From assembly GCF_018687895.1 (NCBI RefSeq), contig NZ_CP061307.1:186001-250000 (forward strand): DNA of 64,000 nucleotides, given 5' to 3'. Origin of the DNA: Polynucleobacter sp. JS-JIR-II-50 (lineage in GTDB: Bacteria > Pseudomonadota > Gammaproteobacteria > Burkholderiales > Burkholderiaceae). Every line of letters begins with the position of its first letter. The first letter of the stretch is position 1. The notes beneath the pieces are model-generated. The model was not told where the DNA came from and did no database searches. It saw only the letters and a list, made by a program, of their open reading frames with translations. A program made the position numbers and the translations under genes. Below, in pieces: positions 48,448-61,726 of the stretch.

Positions 48448-49251
48448 ATGATGAAGATTGCAATTGCAGGGGCAACAGGCCGTATGGGTAGGATGTTGAT
48501 TGAGGCTGTTCTCAATACAACTGATGCACAGTTGGTGGGTGCGCTTGAACACAATGCTTGCCCACAGCTGGGTGAAGACGCTGGCGCCTTCTTGGGGAAA
48601 AAGACGGGCGTACTGATTTCTTCTGATGTTGCTCAGGTTTTAGCTCATGCGCAATTCTTAATCGACTTCACTAGGCCTGAAGGCACTATGGCCCATTTGG
48701 CTGTTGCTGAAAAGACGGGTACCAAAATGATTATCGGTACAACAGGCCTAACTACCGATCAAATTGCTAGCTTGAAAAAAGCGTCTGCAAAGTTGGCGAT
48801 TGTTTTTGCGCCAAACATGAGCGTGGGTGTGAATGCCACTTTTAAGTTGCTGGAGATTGCGGCAAAGATGCTCAATCAAGGTTATGACATTGAGATTATT
48901 GAAGCGCATCATAAGCACAAGGTCGATGCCCCTTCTGGTACCGCACTCAAGATGGGTGAGGTGATTGCGAATGCTTTAGGTGAAAAGCTTGATGATGTTG
49001 CTGTGTATGCCCGCGAAGGTCATACCGGTGAACGTAAAGAAGGCTCCATTGGTTTTGCAACCATTCGTGGTGGCGATATTGTTGGCGACCATACTGTCTT
49101 ATTTGCAGGTGATGGCGAACGTATTGAAATCAGTCATAAATCTTCCAGCCGTCAATCCTATGCGCAAGGTTCATTGCGTGCAACCCGTTTCTTGCAAAAC
49201 CAAAGTGCTGGTTTATTCGATATGCAAGATGTTCTTGGCTTACGCAAATAA
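48448..49251 (+). CDS. dapB: 4-hydroxy-tetrahydrodipicolinate reductase
   Basis: Lysine and diaminopimelate synthesis. 267 residues (or 266 from the second of two adjacent ATGs): nucleotide loop [21 protein letters not shown], catalytic [20 protein letters not shown]. Follows bamE by 65 nt and precedes leuS by 42 nt, consistent with the bamE-dapB-leuS series in the order. Confidence 0.95.
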   Translation: MMKIAIAGATGRMGRMLIEAVLNTTDAQLVGALEHNACPQLGEDAGAFLGKKTGVLISSDVAQVLAHAQFLIDFTRPEGTMAHLAVAEKTGTKMIIGTTGLTTDQIASLKKASAKLAIVFAPNMSVGVNATFKLLEIAAKMLNQGYDIEIIEAHHKHKVDAPSGTALKMGEVIANALGEKLDDVAVYAREGHTGERKEGSIGFATIRGGDIVGDHTVLFAGDGERIEISHKSSSRQSYAQGSLRATRFLQNQSAGLFDMQDVLGLRK

Positions 49252-49263
49252 TTAGTCAATTAA

Positions 49264-51966
<2,703 letters not shown>

Positions 51967-51987
51967 CCTTTTATAGAAACTAAAGCG

Positions 51988-52515
51988 ATGAGCGTAAATC
52001 ACCTGCGACGTGCAATGCTGGGTTTAATTGCCACAGCACCTCTGAGTGGCTTGATTGCTTGCGGGTATCGCTTGCGGGGCATGGTGGATTTACCATTCAA
52101 GGTTATTGCGATTACGGGTAACCCATCTCCACCACTGAGAGCAGACTTGCAGGCAGCGATCTTGACTGGCACCGATGCCAAGGTTGCCATTAATCCCAAA
52201 GATGCAGATCTCATCTTGGAAATCACCAACGATATTAATGGTCGTGAGATTTTGGCCTACAACTCCAATGGTCAAGTATCAGCTTATCGCCTCAATATTC
52301 GTGTTGGCTTTAGAGCCTTTGATTTAGCTGGAGCAGAAATTGTTCCTGAGGCGGAAATTTACATGACTCGCGATATGGACTTCACAGTTTCAACGGTGTT
52401 GGCTACTGATGTTCAGATTCAGCAATTCCTAACTCTCATGCGTAAGGATTTGGCTATTCAAATCTTACGTCGCGTCGCTGCTGCTGCAAGAGCGCCGCAA
52501 TCAAGAGCTTTCTAG
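51988..52515 (+). CDS. lptE: LPS-assembly lipoprotein LptE
   Basis: Plugs the LptD barrel and helps deliver LPS to the outer surface. 175 residues: signal peptide with lipobox LIAC (Cys25) followed by GYRLRG, the usual LptE start, then NGQVSAYRLNIRVGFRAFD. Sequence conservation is low, but position between leuS and holA supports it. 14 nt before holA. Confidence 0.9.
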   Translation: MSVNHLRRAMLGLIATAPLSGLIACGYRLRGMVDLPFKVIAITGNPSPPLRADLQAAILTGTDAKVAINPKDADLILEITNDINGREILAYNSNGQVSAYRLNIRVGFRAFDLAGAEIVPEAEIYMTRDMDFTVSTVLATDVQIQQFLTLMRKDLAIQILRRVAAAARAPQSRAF

Positions 52516-52529
52516 AGGTCAATTAAGGC

Positions 52530-53591
52530 ATGGTTAAAGTTGATGCCTTACAAGTGCACCTCAAGTCCTTGAGTTCTGGTGGCGCTATGTTGCCGCTGTA
52601 TGTTTTTAGTGGCGATGAGCCGCTGTTGATGATGGAGGCGATGGATCAATTGCGATCCGCTGCCAAGAAACAAAACTTCACTGAACGCGAAGTCTTGTTG
52701 CAGGAGCGTGGATTTGATTGGAGTGCTCTTCTGAATGCAGGTCAGACCATGTCTTTGTTTGGAGACAAGCGTTTGGTCGAGTTGCGTATTCCAACCGGTA
52801 AGCCTGGGCGCGATGGAGCGGATGCTTTAAAGCAGTTCGCTGCGCAAATTGCCTCTCAGTTAACCGGGCCTGATGGTCCAGATACCGTTGTCTGTATTGT
52901 GTTGCCTCGCTTGGATGGCAAGACTAAGACTTCTGCGTGGTTCAGTGCTTTGGACGATGCCGGTATGGCTATTCAGATAGATTCTTTGGATCGCAGTCAC
53001 TTGCCGCAGTGGATTTCTGGGCGTTTAAAGCGCCAAGATCAAGAGGTGGAGTCCGGCCCTGAAGGGCAGCGCGCGCTTGAATTTATTGCCGATCAAGTAG
53101 AGGGTAATTTAATTGCCGCCCATCAAGAAATATTGAAGTTGGGGTTGTTATATCCCGTCGGAAAACTAAGCGAGGAGCAAATTCGCTCATCCATTCTGAA
53201 GGTGGCACGCTACAACGTGTTTGAATTGACTGAAGCAATGCTGGCTGCAGATCTGGCTAGGCTCAATCGCATGCTAGATGGCCTCAAAGGTGAGGGCGAG
53301 CCGCTGGTATTGATTCTGTGGAGCGTCACCGAAGAGCTTCGGATACTATCTAAATTGAAAGCAGCTAGTGATGCTGGTGAATCTGTGCAGAACTTGATGC
53401 GGGCTAACCGAATTTGGGGAAATAAAGAGCGTTTATACCCAGCGGCGTTGAGAAGGGTTCAGCCCCTCAAGCTGCGAAGAGCAATGCAGGTTGCGGCAGG
53501 ATTGGATCGCCAAGTAAAGGGTTTGTATGCGGCTGAATTGCCTGCCGATCCATGGGATGGTTTGCGTTTAGTTGGAAATTTACTGCGTTAA
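52530..53591 (+). CDS. holA: DNA polymerase III delta subunit
   Basis: Clamp-loader subunit that opens the beta sliding clamp. 353 residues; N-terminal PLYVFSGDEPLLMMEAMDQLR, ALEFIADQVEGNLIAAHQEI, and C-terminal LILWSVTEELRILSKLK and DPWDGLRLVGNLL. Follows lptE. Confidence 0.93.
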   Translation: MVKVDALQVHLKSLSSGGAMLPLYVFSGDEPLLMMEAMDQLRSAAKKQNFTEREVLLQERGFDWSALLNAGQTMSLFGDKRLVELRIPTGKPGRDGADALKQFAAQIASQLTGPDGPDTVVCIVLPRLDGKTKTSAWFSALDDAGMAIQIDSLDRSHLPQWISGRLKRQDQEVESGPEGQRALEFIADQVEGNLIAAHQEILKLGLLYPVGKLSEEQIRSSILKVARYNVFELTEAMLAADLARLNRMLDGLKGEGEPLVLILWSVTEELRILSKLKAASDAGESVQNLMRANRIWGNKERLYPAALRRVQPLKLRRAMQVAAGLDRQVKGLYAAELPADPWDGLRLVGNLLR

Positions 53592-53623
53592 GAAGTGCGA
53601 AACAAGACATAAGAGATTAAGAA

Positions 53624-54901
53624 ATGATTTCATCTATTCAAGAAATGATGCAAGACATTGGAATGCGAGCGCGCGTCGCATCGCGGGCAATGGCACGTGC
53701 ATCAAGTGGGCAAAAGAACCAGGCTTTATTGCATATTGCTAAAGCAGTTCGTCAGCAGAGCGCCGAAATTCAGAGAGTTAATCAAGTCGATGTAGAGCGT
53801 GCGAAAGGGAGTGGCCAAGATGCTGCTTTTATTGATCGCCTCACCATGACTCCTAAAACGATTGAAACTATGGCTTTGGGTTTAGAGCAAATAGTTTCCT
53901 TGGATGACCCAATTGGAAAAATTTCTGCTTTACAAAAGCAGGCTTCCGGCATTGAGTTAGGTCAGATGCGTGTCCCTTTGGGTGTTATTGGCATCATTTA
54001 TGAGTCTCGCCCAAACGTCACCATTGATGCGGCAGCATTGTGCTTAAAGTCTGGCAATGCCGTGATCTTACGCGGTGGTTCTGAGGCAATTGATTCAAAT
54101 ACTTTATTAGCTCAGATTATTCAAGAAGGTCTGGCTGCTGCTGGCTTGCCTAAAGATGCTGTGCAGGTGGTGGCTACTACCGATCGTAGCGCCGTCGGTG
54201 AAATGATCACGATGACCCAATATATTGATGTGATTGTGCCTCGCGGCGGTAAGAGCTTGATTGCCCGCCTCATGGCTGAAGCACGTGTGCCAATGATTAA
54301 ACACTTGGATGGTATTTGTCATACTTATATTGATGCCGATGCAGATGTTGCGATGGCGGTGAAGGTGTGTGATAACGCCAAGACGCAACGCTACGCCCCT
54401 TGCAATGCGATGGAGACCTTGTTAGTCAATCAAGATATTGCACAGAAAGTCTTGCCAACGCTTTGCAAGATTTATCAAGATAAAGGTGTGGAGTTGCGGG
54501 TTGACGGTTTGACACGAAAAACGCTTGAGGCAAATGGTTTTCAGAATCTAGTCGATGCCAAAGAAGAAGATTGGCAAACTGAATACTTGGCTCCCATCTT
54601 ATCTATTAAGACAGTGGCTAATATCGATGAAGCCATGAATCATATTGAGCAATACGGCAGCAAACATACTGATGCCATTATTACCAATAACAAAGCCCAG
54701 GCCGATCGCTTCTTGCGTGAAGTGGATAGTGCTAGCGTGATGGTTAATGCCAGCACTCGCTTTGCAGATGGCTTTGAGTATGGCTTAGGAGCTGAAATCG
54801 GTATCTCTAATGACAAATTGCATGCCCGTGGCCCTGTTGGTCTGGATGGCTTGACCTCATTGAAGTATGTGGTTATGGGCCATGGCGAGATTCGGTCATA
54901 A
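53624..54901 (+). CDS. proA: Glutamate-5-semialdehyde dehydrogenase
   Basis: Second step of proline synthesis: reduces glutamyl phosphate made by ProB. 425 residues: [35 protein letters not shown], catalytic Cys in [12 protein letters not shown], and [16 protein letters not shown] [16 protein letters not shown] at the end. It is 41 kb from proB, and 32 nt after holA. Confidence 0.96.
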   Translation: MISSIQEMMQDIGMRARVASRAMARASSGQKNQALLHIAKAVRQQSAEIQRVNQVDVERAKGSGQDAAFIDRLTMTPKTIETMALGLEQIVSLDDPIGKISALQKQASGIELGQMRVPLGVIGIIYESRPNVTIDAAALCLKSGNAVILRGGSEAIDSNTLLAQIIQEGLAAAGLPKDAVQVVATTDRSAVGEMITMTQYIDVIVPRGGKSLIARLMAEARVPMIKHLDGICHTYIDADADVAMAVKVCDNAKTQRYAPCNAMETLLVNQDIAQKVLPTLCKIYQDKGVELRVDGLTRKTLEANGFQNLVDAKEEDWQTEYLAPILSIKTVANIDEAMNHIEQYGSKHTDAIITNNKAQADRFLREVDSASVMVNASTRFADGFEYGLGAEIGISNDKLHARGPVGLDGLTSLKYVVMGHGEIRS

Positions 54902-54930
54902 AGTAAAAAGATAAATAGAGTAAACCACAT

Positions 54931-55356
54931 ATGAGCAATGCCTACCTCTGGGTAAAAACCTTTCACATTGTCTTTATCACCTCTTGGTTCGCCGGTTTGT
55001 TTTACCTGCCCAGAATTTTTGTGAACTTGGCCGAAGAGAAAAACTCTGATGCTTATGCCCGTTTATTGGGTATGGCAGATCGCCTCTTTCGCTTTATGAC
55101 TATCCTTGCTGTGCCAGCGGTACTGCTGGGTTTGACACTATGGCTTTACTTTGGCATTGGTGCTGGCGATGTCTGGATGCATGCCAAATTGTTCTTTGTG
55201 ATTTTGGTGGCTGGTTATCACCATGCCTGCTTAAGTCTACTTAAGAAGTTTCGCACAGGCGTCAACAGGCGATCTGGCGTTTGGTTTCGTTGGTTTAATG
55301 AAGTGCCAGTTATCTTGTTGGTCATTATTGTTGCCTTGGTATTGTTTAAGCCCTAA
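54931..55356 (+). CDS. hemJ: Protoporphyrinogen oxidase HemJ (CopD-like family)
   Basis: Oxidises protoporphyrinogen IX in haem synthesis. 141 residues, four hydrophobic helices: VKTFHIVFITSWFAGLFYLPRI with the conserved His, WMHAKLFFVILVAGYHHACL with conserved Lys and His, and FNEVPVILLVIIVALV. This length and motif set match HemJ rather than CopD. A glutamate-semialdehyde aminotransferase gene (hemL) follows three genes downstream. Confidence 0.88.
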   Translation: MSNAYLWVKTFHIVFITSWFAGLFYLPRIFVNLAEEKNSDAYARLLGMADRLFRFMTILAVPAVLLGLTLWLYFGIGAGDVWMHAKLFFVILVAGYHHACLSLLKKFRTGVNRRSGVWFRWFNEVPVILLVIIVALVLFKP

Positions 55357-55427
55357 GGCTAGATTTTTAATATTACTGAATACTGTTTTATTTTTTTTAA
55401 TCCACTTATTTAAAGACTGTTAGCCCC

Positions 55428-56864
55428 ATGAGATTTTTTGTTGTTTGTCCAGGCGGTTTAGAAGTGCCGCTTGCCCAGGAGCTAGCAGAGATTGCTAGAC
55501 GCCCAGAATGTAAGGCATTAGGAGTATGGGTAATTGATCCTACGCCCACTAGCCCTACTGGTGGTGTTGGTCTTGCTGCACCGATTTCTGCTGCAATGGC
55601 GCTGAACTTGCATTCCCGTATTGCGAGTCGGGTGTTATTGCAAATGGCTCAAGCACCTTATCGACAAGAAGAGGACTTGTATAAATTGGCGAGCGGATTG
55701 GCGTGGGAGGAGTGGTTTAGTTCAAAGCAGACTTTACGAGTGGATGTGACAGCACATCGCTCCCCATTAAAGAGTTTAAATTTTGCAACTCTCAAAATTA
55801 AAGATGCCATCGTTGACCGTTTACGTGATGTAACTGGTGACCGTCCTAGTATCGATACTGCGTTCCCGGACGTGCGAGTGCAGGCCCATTTAACAGCTAC
55901 TCAAATCACGATTTATTTGGATACTTCGGGTGAAGCATTATTTAAGCGGGGCTGGCGCGATGAAAAGGGTGACGCACCCCTGAAGGAAAACTTAGCAGCA
56001 GGTATCTTGTCGATTACCTCTTGGAAGCCGGGTCAGACTTTATTTGATCCTATGTGCGGTAGTGGCACCTTCCTGATTGAGGCTGCGCAGATAGCCTTAG
56101 CTGTTCCACCGGGCGCTATTCGTGCGGGGATGTATGGTGATGATGCCAAGCCAAGTCGATTGGCTTATCGCCCTTTAGTGACATCTGCTCATGGCTTTGG
56201 GTTTCAAAGGCTTAAGCCGTTTAATGAAACTGCCGAGCAAAAGCGCTGGGTAGATCTGAAAGAAGCGGCGCTTGCTTTGATGCTAGAAAATCGTAAGCAA
56301 TATCCAAGTGTCGATGCTCTGAAAATATCCGGTGGTGATATCAACGAGAAATTAGTATCAATGTTCAAAGGCAATTGGCAAAGAGCCCAATTACCCGATC
56401 AGCCGGTAGTGCGTCAAGTTGATGCATTGGCGGCCAAAGCCCCAGGTAATCTTAGCGAGGGTGTTATGTTATTAAATCCCCCTTATGGCGAGCGTCTGGT
56501 TATTAAAGGCGGACGTGGCCAGGATCGCACTTCTAGTGAAGACGCTAATTACGATGACGAGCCTGATAATCGTTTTGAATTGAACTTGGAGACTGGTCGT
56601 CAAAGTGCTAAGCGTTCAAGTCGTGAGTCTTTGAAGAAACTTCAAGCTCAAGAAGAGCAGGATCCAAAGTTTGTGGAGTTTTTGCGTCAATTTGGTCAGC
56701 ACCTCAAAGAAGATTTTGGCGGCTGGAATATCTTTGTGTTGACGGCAGATATGGCTTTGCCAGGTCAGCTACGCATTAAAGAATCTAAGCGCACACCTCT
56801 ATTTAATGGTCCTTTGGAGTGCCGTTTATTCAAGTTTGAAATGCATGCCAAGCGACCAGCTTAA
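55428..56864 (+). CDS. THUMP-domain 23S rRNA methyltransferase (RlmL N-terminal-like)
   Basis: SAM-dependent RNA methyltransferase probably acting on guanine (G2445 type). 478 residues: N-terminal ferredoxin-like/THUMP part (to about 170), GWRDEKGDAPLKENLAAGIL, the SAM loop FDPMCGSGTFLIEAAQIAL, and catalytic LLNPPYGERL. After NPPYGERL there is an extra charged stretch of about 50 residues (GQDRTSSEDAN...). It equals only the N-terminal half of E. coli RlmL (702 residues), as in other betaproteobacteria. Confidence 0.88.
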   Translation: MRFFVVCPGGLEVPLAQELAEIARRPECKALGVWVIDPTPTSPTGGVGLAAPISAAMALNLHSRIASRVLLQMAQAPYRQEEDLYKLASGLAWEEWFSSKQTLRVDVTAHRSPLKSLNFATLKIKDAIVDRLRDVTGDRPSIDTAFPDVRVQAHLTATQITIYLDTSGEALFKRGWRDEKGDAPLKENLAAGILSITSWKPGQTLFDPMCGSGTFLIEAAQIALAVPPGAIRAGMYGDDAKPSRLAYRPLVTSAHGFGFQRLKPFNETAEQKRWVDLKEAALALMLENRKQYPSVDALKISGGDINEKLVSMFKGNWQRAQLPDQPVVRQVDALAAKAPGNLSEGVMLLNPPYGERLVIKGGRGQDRTSSEDANYDDEPDNRFELNLETGRQSAKRSSRESLKKLQAQEEQDPKFVEFLRQFGQHLKEDFGGWNIFVLTADMALPGQLRIKESKRTPLFNGPLECRLFKFEMHAKRPA

Positions 56865-56946
56865 AGCACTCAAAAACCTTAAAATAATAGAGCAAGCTTA
56901 ATGCAGCTAAATTTGAACAGCTAAAAAATATTCGGAGAGTGGAGTG

Positions 56947-57117
56947 ATGGAATTTAAAACATATATGTGTTTGATCTGCGGTTGGGTTTATGACGAAGCC
57001 GCTGGTTTACCTGATGAAGGTATTGCACCGGGAACGCTTTGGAAAGATGTCCCCATGAATTGGACTTGCCCAGAGTGCGGGGCCCGTAAAGAAGATTTTG
57101 AAATGATGGCAATTTAA
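56947..57117 (+). CDS. Rubredoxin
   Basis: Small iron-sulphur electron carrier. 56 residues with two Cys knots, CLICGW (Cys8, Cys11) and CPECGA (Cys41, Cys44), [17 protein letters not shown] and [20 protein letters not shown]-type RBS (GGAGAGTGGAGTG) upstream. It stands just before hemL (10 nt gap), an arrangement common in betaproteobacteria; its redox partner is not in the window. Confidence 0.95.
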   Translation: MEFKTYMCLICGWVYDEAAGLPDEGIAPGTLWKDVPMNWTCPECGARKEDFEMMAI

Positions 57118-57127
57118 TTCGGAAGTA

Positions 57128-58432
57128 ATGATGGCAAAAGTAGATCAAAACGCAGTTTTATTTGAGCGTGCACAAAAGACGATCCCTGGGGGTGTTAACT
57201 CCCCGGTACGAGCTTTTCGTCAGGTAGGCGGAGTTCCGCGTTTTGTCACTAAAGCTAATGGCCCTTATTTTTGGGATGCCAACGGTCAGCGCTATATAGA
57301 CTTGATTATGTCTTGGGGTCCGATGATTGCGGGCCATGCCAATCCCGAAGTGGTAGCTGCAGTTCAAAAAGCTGCCGAAACCAGTTTTAGTTATGGCGCG
57401 CCTACTGAGGGTGAAGTTGAATTAGCTGAGCGCATTTGCGCATTGATGCCAAGCGTTGAACAAGTACGTATGGTTTCTAGCGGAACTGAAGCAACAATGA
57501 GTGCTTTGCGTCTGGCTCGCGGTTACACTGGCCGTGACTTAATTATTAAGTTTGAGGGTTGCTATCACGGCCATGCCGATAGCCTCTTGGTCAAAGCAGG
57601 CTCAGGCTTACTTACCTTTGCGGACTCTACTCAAAATGCGCCTTCTTCTGGTGGCGTTCCGCAGGATTTGGTGAAACACACTTTAGTGCTGCCATATAAC
57701 GATGTAGCGGCTATTGAAGAAGTGTTTAAAAAACAGGGCGATCAAGTTGCTGCGGTCATTATTGAGCCTATTGCTGGCAATATGAATCTCATTCAGCCTT
57801 CAAAAGAATTTTTATCAGCCATTCGAAGCTTGACGAGTAAGTATGGCAGCGTCTTAATCTATGACGAAGTGATGACTGGTTTCAGGGTTGCCTTAGGTGG
57901 CGCTCAATCCTTGCAGGGCATCACCCCTGATCTCACTTGCCTTGGTAAGGTCATGGGCGGCGGTATGCCTATGGCGGCGTTTGGTGGCAAGAAAGAGATT
58001 ATGTCTAAGCTAGCTCCGCTGGGTAATGTTTATCAGGCGGGTACTTTATCCGGCAACCCAGTAGCAGTTGCTGCAGGCCTAAAAACTTTAGAGATTATTT
58101 CTCGCGAAGGTTTCTACGAATGCTTGATTGGCCAAACAGAAAAGTTGATGGCGGGTTTAAAACAAGCTGCAGATAAGGCCAACGTTCCTTTTGCTGTGGA
58201 CAGCGTTGGCGGTATGTTTGGCTTTTACTTTGCCGATCAAGTGCCAACTACTTTTGAAGCGGTTACGAAAACCAATATTGATGCGTTTAAGAAATTCTTT
58301 CATCTGATGTTAGATGAAGGTGTTTATCTGGCGCCTTCAGCTTATGAAGCTGGCTTTACATCCATTGCACATGACAATGCTGTGGTCGATGCCATCATTG
58401 CTGCTGCTGAGAAATCATTCAAAAAACTTTAA
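57128..58432 (+). CDS. hemL: Glutamate-1-semialdehyde 2,1-aminomutase
   Basis: Makes 5-aminolevulinate from glutamate-1-semialdehyde (C5 haem pathway). 434 residues: [56 protein letters not shown]-lysine region [17 protein letters not shown]. Starts with two adjacent ATGs. Convergent with apaH. Confidence 0.96.
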   Translation: MMAKVDQNAVLFERAQKTIPGGVNSPVRAFRQVGGVPRFVTKANGPYFWDANGQRYIDLIMSWGPMIAGHANPEVVAAVQKAAETSFSYGAPTEGEVELAERICALMPSVEQVRMVSSGTEATMSALRLARGYTGRDLIIKFEGCYHGHADSLLVKAGSGLLTFADSTQNAPSSGGVPQDLVKHTLVLPYNDVAAIEEVFKKQGDQVAAVIIEPIAGNMNLIQPSKEFLSAIRSLTSKYGSVLIYDEVMTGFRVALGGAQSLQGITPDLTCLGKVMGGGMPMAAFGGKKEIMSKLAPLGNVYQAGTLSGNPVAVAAGLKTLEIISREGFYECLIGQTEKLMAGLKQAADKANVPFAVDSVGGMFGFYFADQVPTTFEAVTKTNIDAFKKFFHLMLDEGVYLAPSAYEAGFTSIAHDNAVVDAIIAAAEKSFKKL

Positions 58433-58457
58433 AAAAGTTTTTGCTTCCAGAAAGAAA

Positions 58458-59297
58458 TTACATTCGGAGTGGGTGGTCATAGCCACTCACCTGAATAATT
58501 TCTAGATTTTTGGAGTCTTTATTGGAGCTTGAAATCTCCAGAGCAGTGAGCTTCCCACCCCACACGCAGCCGGTATCCAGTCCAATCACATTGTCTTGAC
58601 GCAATAAGCCCAATGTAGACCAGTGGCCAAAATAGGTGAGGACGTCCTGGGTTTTTCTGCTGGGTACCTTGAACCAAGGGATATAGCCTTTAGGGCCTTG
58701 CTCTAGGCCTTCCTTGCTTTCAAATTCCATTTTTCCAGTTGGTGTGCAGAAACGCATCCTGGTTAAGGTGTTGGTAATGACGCGTAGGCGTTCATAACCT
58801 TTCAGAGATTTGCTCCATTGATTTGGTGTATTGCCATACATATTGGCTAGAAAATCTTTATATGATTTGCCACGTAAAGTTTTTTCTACTTCTTGCGCGC
58901 ATTCAATCGTTTGCTGTAAGTCCCATTGTGGCAGGACGCCCGCATGCACAGTTAAAACATTGCCGTTACTAAGCGCCATTGGACGGTTTCGAATCCAATG
59001 AATGAGTTCTCTGCGATCTGGCGCCAACAGTATGGGTTCTATGGTATCCAGACCTTTCGATTTGCGAAGTCCTGCATCGATTGCTAGGAGGTGTAGGTCA
59101 TGATTGCCAAGGATGCATTCAGCGCGACCCGACTCCTGTAGGGATTTTAGTTGGCGTAATGCGCCAAGAGAATCAGGGCCGCGATTAACCAAGTCTCCCA
59201 AAAAAATCATCTTTGATTTTTGGGGAAGTTTTTTAACGAGGGCTTTGAGGGAGGGCGCACAGCCCTGCACATCGCCTATGGCGTAGATCTTGCTCAT
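58458..59297 (-). CDS. apaH: Symmetrical bis(5'-nucleosyl)-tetraphosphatase
   Basis: Hydrolyses Ap4A to two ADP. 279 residues of the PPP metallophosphatase family: AIGDVQGCAPSLKALV, FLGDLVNRGPDSLGAL, ILGNHDLHLLAIDAG, and TVHAGVLPQWD. Weak AT-rich hairpin (58422-58442) lies between it and convergent hemL. Confidence 0.95.
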   Translation of the reverse strand: MSKIYAIGDVQGCAPSLKALVKKLPQKSKMIFLGDLVNRGPDSLGALRQLKSLQESGRAECILGNHDLHLLAIDAGLRKSKGLDTIEPILLAPDRRELIHWIRNRPMALSNGNVLTVHAGVLPQWDLQQTIECAQEVEKTLRGKSYKDFLANMYGNTPNQWSKSLKGYERLRVITNTLTRMRFCTPTGKMEFESKEGLEQGPKGYIPWFKVPSRKTQDVLTYFGHWSTLGLLRQDNVIGLDTGCVWGGKLTALEISSSNKDSKNLEIIQVSGYDHPLRM

Positions 59298-59346
59298 ACC
59301 CTATCTTAAATCGGAACTGTGTATAGGGCTCTAATGATTCTGTGTA

Positions 59347-60819
59347 TTAGGCGACTTTTTTGACTACGCTGTAACGCACCAAGGTATTTTTTCGCGCTTC
59401 ATCATGATCTACTACCGGAAGTGGGTAGTCTCGTCCAATCACTACCCCAGCGGCTTCCAATTCAATATGGCCGGCCTTCCATGGGGCATGGATAGACTTC
59501 TTAGAGAGCTTTTCGAGTTGCGGTAGGTAGCGCTTGATGAACTTGCCTTCCGGATCAAACTTCTCTGATTGGGTAATGGGGTTAAAGATGCGAAAGTAGG
59601 GTTGGGCATCACATCCAGATGAGGAGGCCCACTGCCATCCGCCGTTATTCGAGGAAAGCTCAAAGTCATTGAGATGTTCGGCGAAATACGCTTCGCCCCA
59701 ACGCCAATCTATTCCCAAATCTTTAGTCAGAAAGCTTGCCACCACCATGCGTAAGCGGTTGTGCATATAGCCGCTTTGATTCAGTTGATGCATAGCCGCA
59801 TCAACTAATGGGTAACCTGTTTTACCTTCGCACCAAGCGGTAAATAATTTTTTAGCTTTAGAGCCAGATTCCCAAATGATGTTGTCGTAGTCTGGTTTAA
59901 AAGATGCTCCCGTTGCAAGACGGGGATGATTGGCGAGAATCATGAAATAGAAATCACGCCAGATTAATTCACTCAGCCAAATGGTTGCACCCATACTGCC
60001 AGCTAGCATACGTCGATGAGCTTCACGCACCAAGCCTCTGATAGAGAGCATGCCAAAGCGTAAATGCGTAGAGAGATAACTTACGCCTTTAATTGCGGGG
60101 AAGTCTCTGCCAATTTGGTATTGATCAATGCGGGGTAAGAAGTCCTCTAAGAAAGCTTGCCCACCTTCTGAGCCAGGTGGCAGATAGCTTTCAATGCCGG
60201 TAGGGCAAAATCCCATCGACTCTAGAGAGGGGAGTTTTTGATCTAATTTTTTTGTTAAGACTCCCAATTGCTTAGGCTTTGGATTGCACTCATAGGCAGT
60301 AAGATCTTTTTCTTGAAGAGTCTTGAGCCAGTTATTTTTATAAGGTGTAAAGATTGAAAAGACAGTATTTGAGTTTGTAAGAATTTCTTTCTTCTCAAAA
60401 ATAACTTGATCTTTAAAGCTCTCAAAATGAATTTCTAACTTTTCTAGGGACGCTTTTACAGTTTCATCTCTTTCAATCGCTGAAGGTTCGTAGTCATGGT
60501 TTGTGAAGACAGTTTCGACGCCTAGCTCTCTAGCAATTTCAGGAATACATTCAGTGGGTTTTCCAAAGCGAACGATGAGTCCACCACCTTGTTTACGAAG
60601 CTCATCATCAATTTGCTTTATGCCCTGCCAGATGAAATCTAATCGGCGGTCATGCTTGAGTCCGTTGGCATCTAAATCACCCTTCAATAATGGCTTGAGA
60701 ATCTCCGTATCAAAGATAAAGGTGAGCCAAACCTGGCCACTTTCTTTCAGGGCGTAGTGAAGCGCGGCATTGTCATAAAGGCGGAGGTCACGGCGGAGCC
60801 AAACGAGAGCTTTTTGCAT
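59347..60819 (-). CDS. phrB: Deoxyribodipyrimidine photolyase
   Basis: Light-driven repair of cyclobutane pyrimidine dimers. 490 residues: N-terminal ALVWLRRDLRLYDNAALH antenna domain, FAD-binding part with ELIWRDFYFMIL, MHNRLRMVVASFLTKDL, and NNGGWQWASSSGCDAQPYFR. Consistent with a sunlit freshwater habitat. Divergent from the YdcF-family gene. Confidence 0.96.
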   Translation of the reverse strand: MQKALVWLRRDLRLYDNAALHYALKESGQVWLTFIFDTEILKPLLKGDLDANGLKHDRRLDFIWQGIKQIDDELRKQGGGLIVRFGKPTECIPEIARELGVETVFTNHDYEPSAIERDETVKASLEKLEIHFESFKDQVIFEKKEILTNSNTVFSIFTPYKNNWLKTLQEKDLTAYECNPKPKQLGVLTKKLDQKLPSLESMGFCPTGIESYLPPGSEGGQAFLEDFLPRIDQYQIGRDFPAIKGVSYLSTHLRFGMLSIRGLVREAHRRMLAGSMGATIWLSELIWRDFYFMILANHPRLATGASFKPDYDNIIWESGSKAKKLFTAWCEGKTGYPLVDAAMHQLNQSGYMHNRLRMVVASFLTKDLGIDWRWGEAYFAEHLNDFELSSNNGGWQWASSSGCDAQPYFRIFNPITQSEKFDPEGKFIKRYLPQLEKLSKKSIHAPWKAGHIELEAAGVVIGRDYPLPVVDHDEARKNTLVRYSVVKKVA

Positions 60820-60892
60820 AGCCCCTATATTAGGGCTTATTTAAGGTAAATGCAGGCGGCTAGGCGGGGCTGACAGGTTAAGATCCTAAGGA

Positions 60893-61705
60893 ATGATGGA
60901 TACGATCTTTTTTATTCTCTCGAAGGTAGTGCAATTTTGCATTGAGCCGCTCAATTGGGTGCCTATTTTCGTTTTGCTGGCCCTTCTCTTTTTATCCTTG
61001 CGAAAACCGCACCTCTGTAAGAGATTCTTGGCGCTAGCTTTGGTAGATCTTGCTCTGGTGGGTTGGCTTCCCGCATCTGAAGTATTTCTTAGAGGGCTTG
61101 AGAATGCCGTGTCCAAAACTGAGATTACAAAATTATCGAATAATGAAATGGGCGGCATCATTATTCTGGGTGGCGCCATTGATGGAGGCGAGATTGCCGT
61201 TGATCGTGGCGAGATTTCAATCTACTCATCCGCTGAAAGGGTGACTAAAGCGTTCGAGTTAATACGCAAGAACCCCAATGTGCCATTCATCTTCAGCGGT
61301 TATTCAGGGCGCATAACGCCTAAGGGAGTTACAGAGGCGGATGCATTTAAGCGGTTGATTCAAGAGCAGGGCTTAAGCGAGCAGAACGCGCATTACGAAA
61401 ATCAATCTCGAAATACCTATGAAAATGCGCTTCATATGAAGCCAATGATTGAGGAGTTTGGCTTAAAAACGGAATCAGGGGAGCTGAAGCCATGGCTTCT
61501 AATTACCTCCGCCAGCCATATGTACCGCTCTACCAAGATTTTCCAAAAACAGGGTTTAGTAGTGCTACCAATGTTGGTCGATTATCAAACGGCCAATAGC
61601 CTTCAGTGGACGATGTTTGACTTGGTGGATGGAGCTCACAACTGGAACATCCTAGTTCATGAAATAGTTGGTCTTTTTGCTTACTGGATTACCGGAAAAA
61701 TCTAG
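60893..61705 (+). CDS. YdcF/ElyC/SanA family membrane protein (DUF218)
   Basis: Predicted envelope protein; the E. coli ElyC homologue affects peptidoglycan synthesis. 270 residues: two N-terminal hydrophobic segments, then a DUF218 domain with IILGGAIDGGE, FIFSGYSGRITPKGVTEAD, NTYENALHMKPM and ITSASHMYRSTKIF. Two adjacent ATGs; AAGGA lies directly before the first, so the second may be used. Confidence 0.85.
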   Translation: MMDTIFFILSKVVQFCIEPLNWVPIFVLLALLFLSLRKPHLCKRFLALALVDLALVGWLPASEVFLRGLENAVSKTEITKLSNNEMGGIIILGGAIDGGEIAVDRGEISIYSSAERVTKAFELIRKNPNVPFIFSGYSGRITPKGVTEADAFKRLIQEQGLSEQNAHYENQSRNTYENALHMKPMIEEFGLKTESGELKPWLLITSASHMYRSTKIFQKQGLVVLPMLVDYQTANSLQWTMFDLVDGAHNWNILVHEIVGLFAYWITGKI

Positions 61706-61726
61706 ATATTCTGTAAAATAAGCCAT

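Noticed and set aside
58422..58442. AT-rich hairpin between hemL and apaH as terminator
   Set aside because: AAAAACTTT/AAAGTTTTT is nearly all A-T and too weak to claim; it overlaps the hemL stop.
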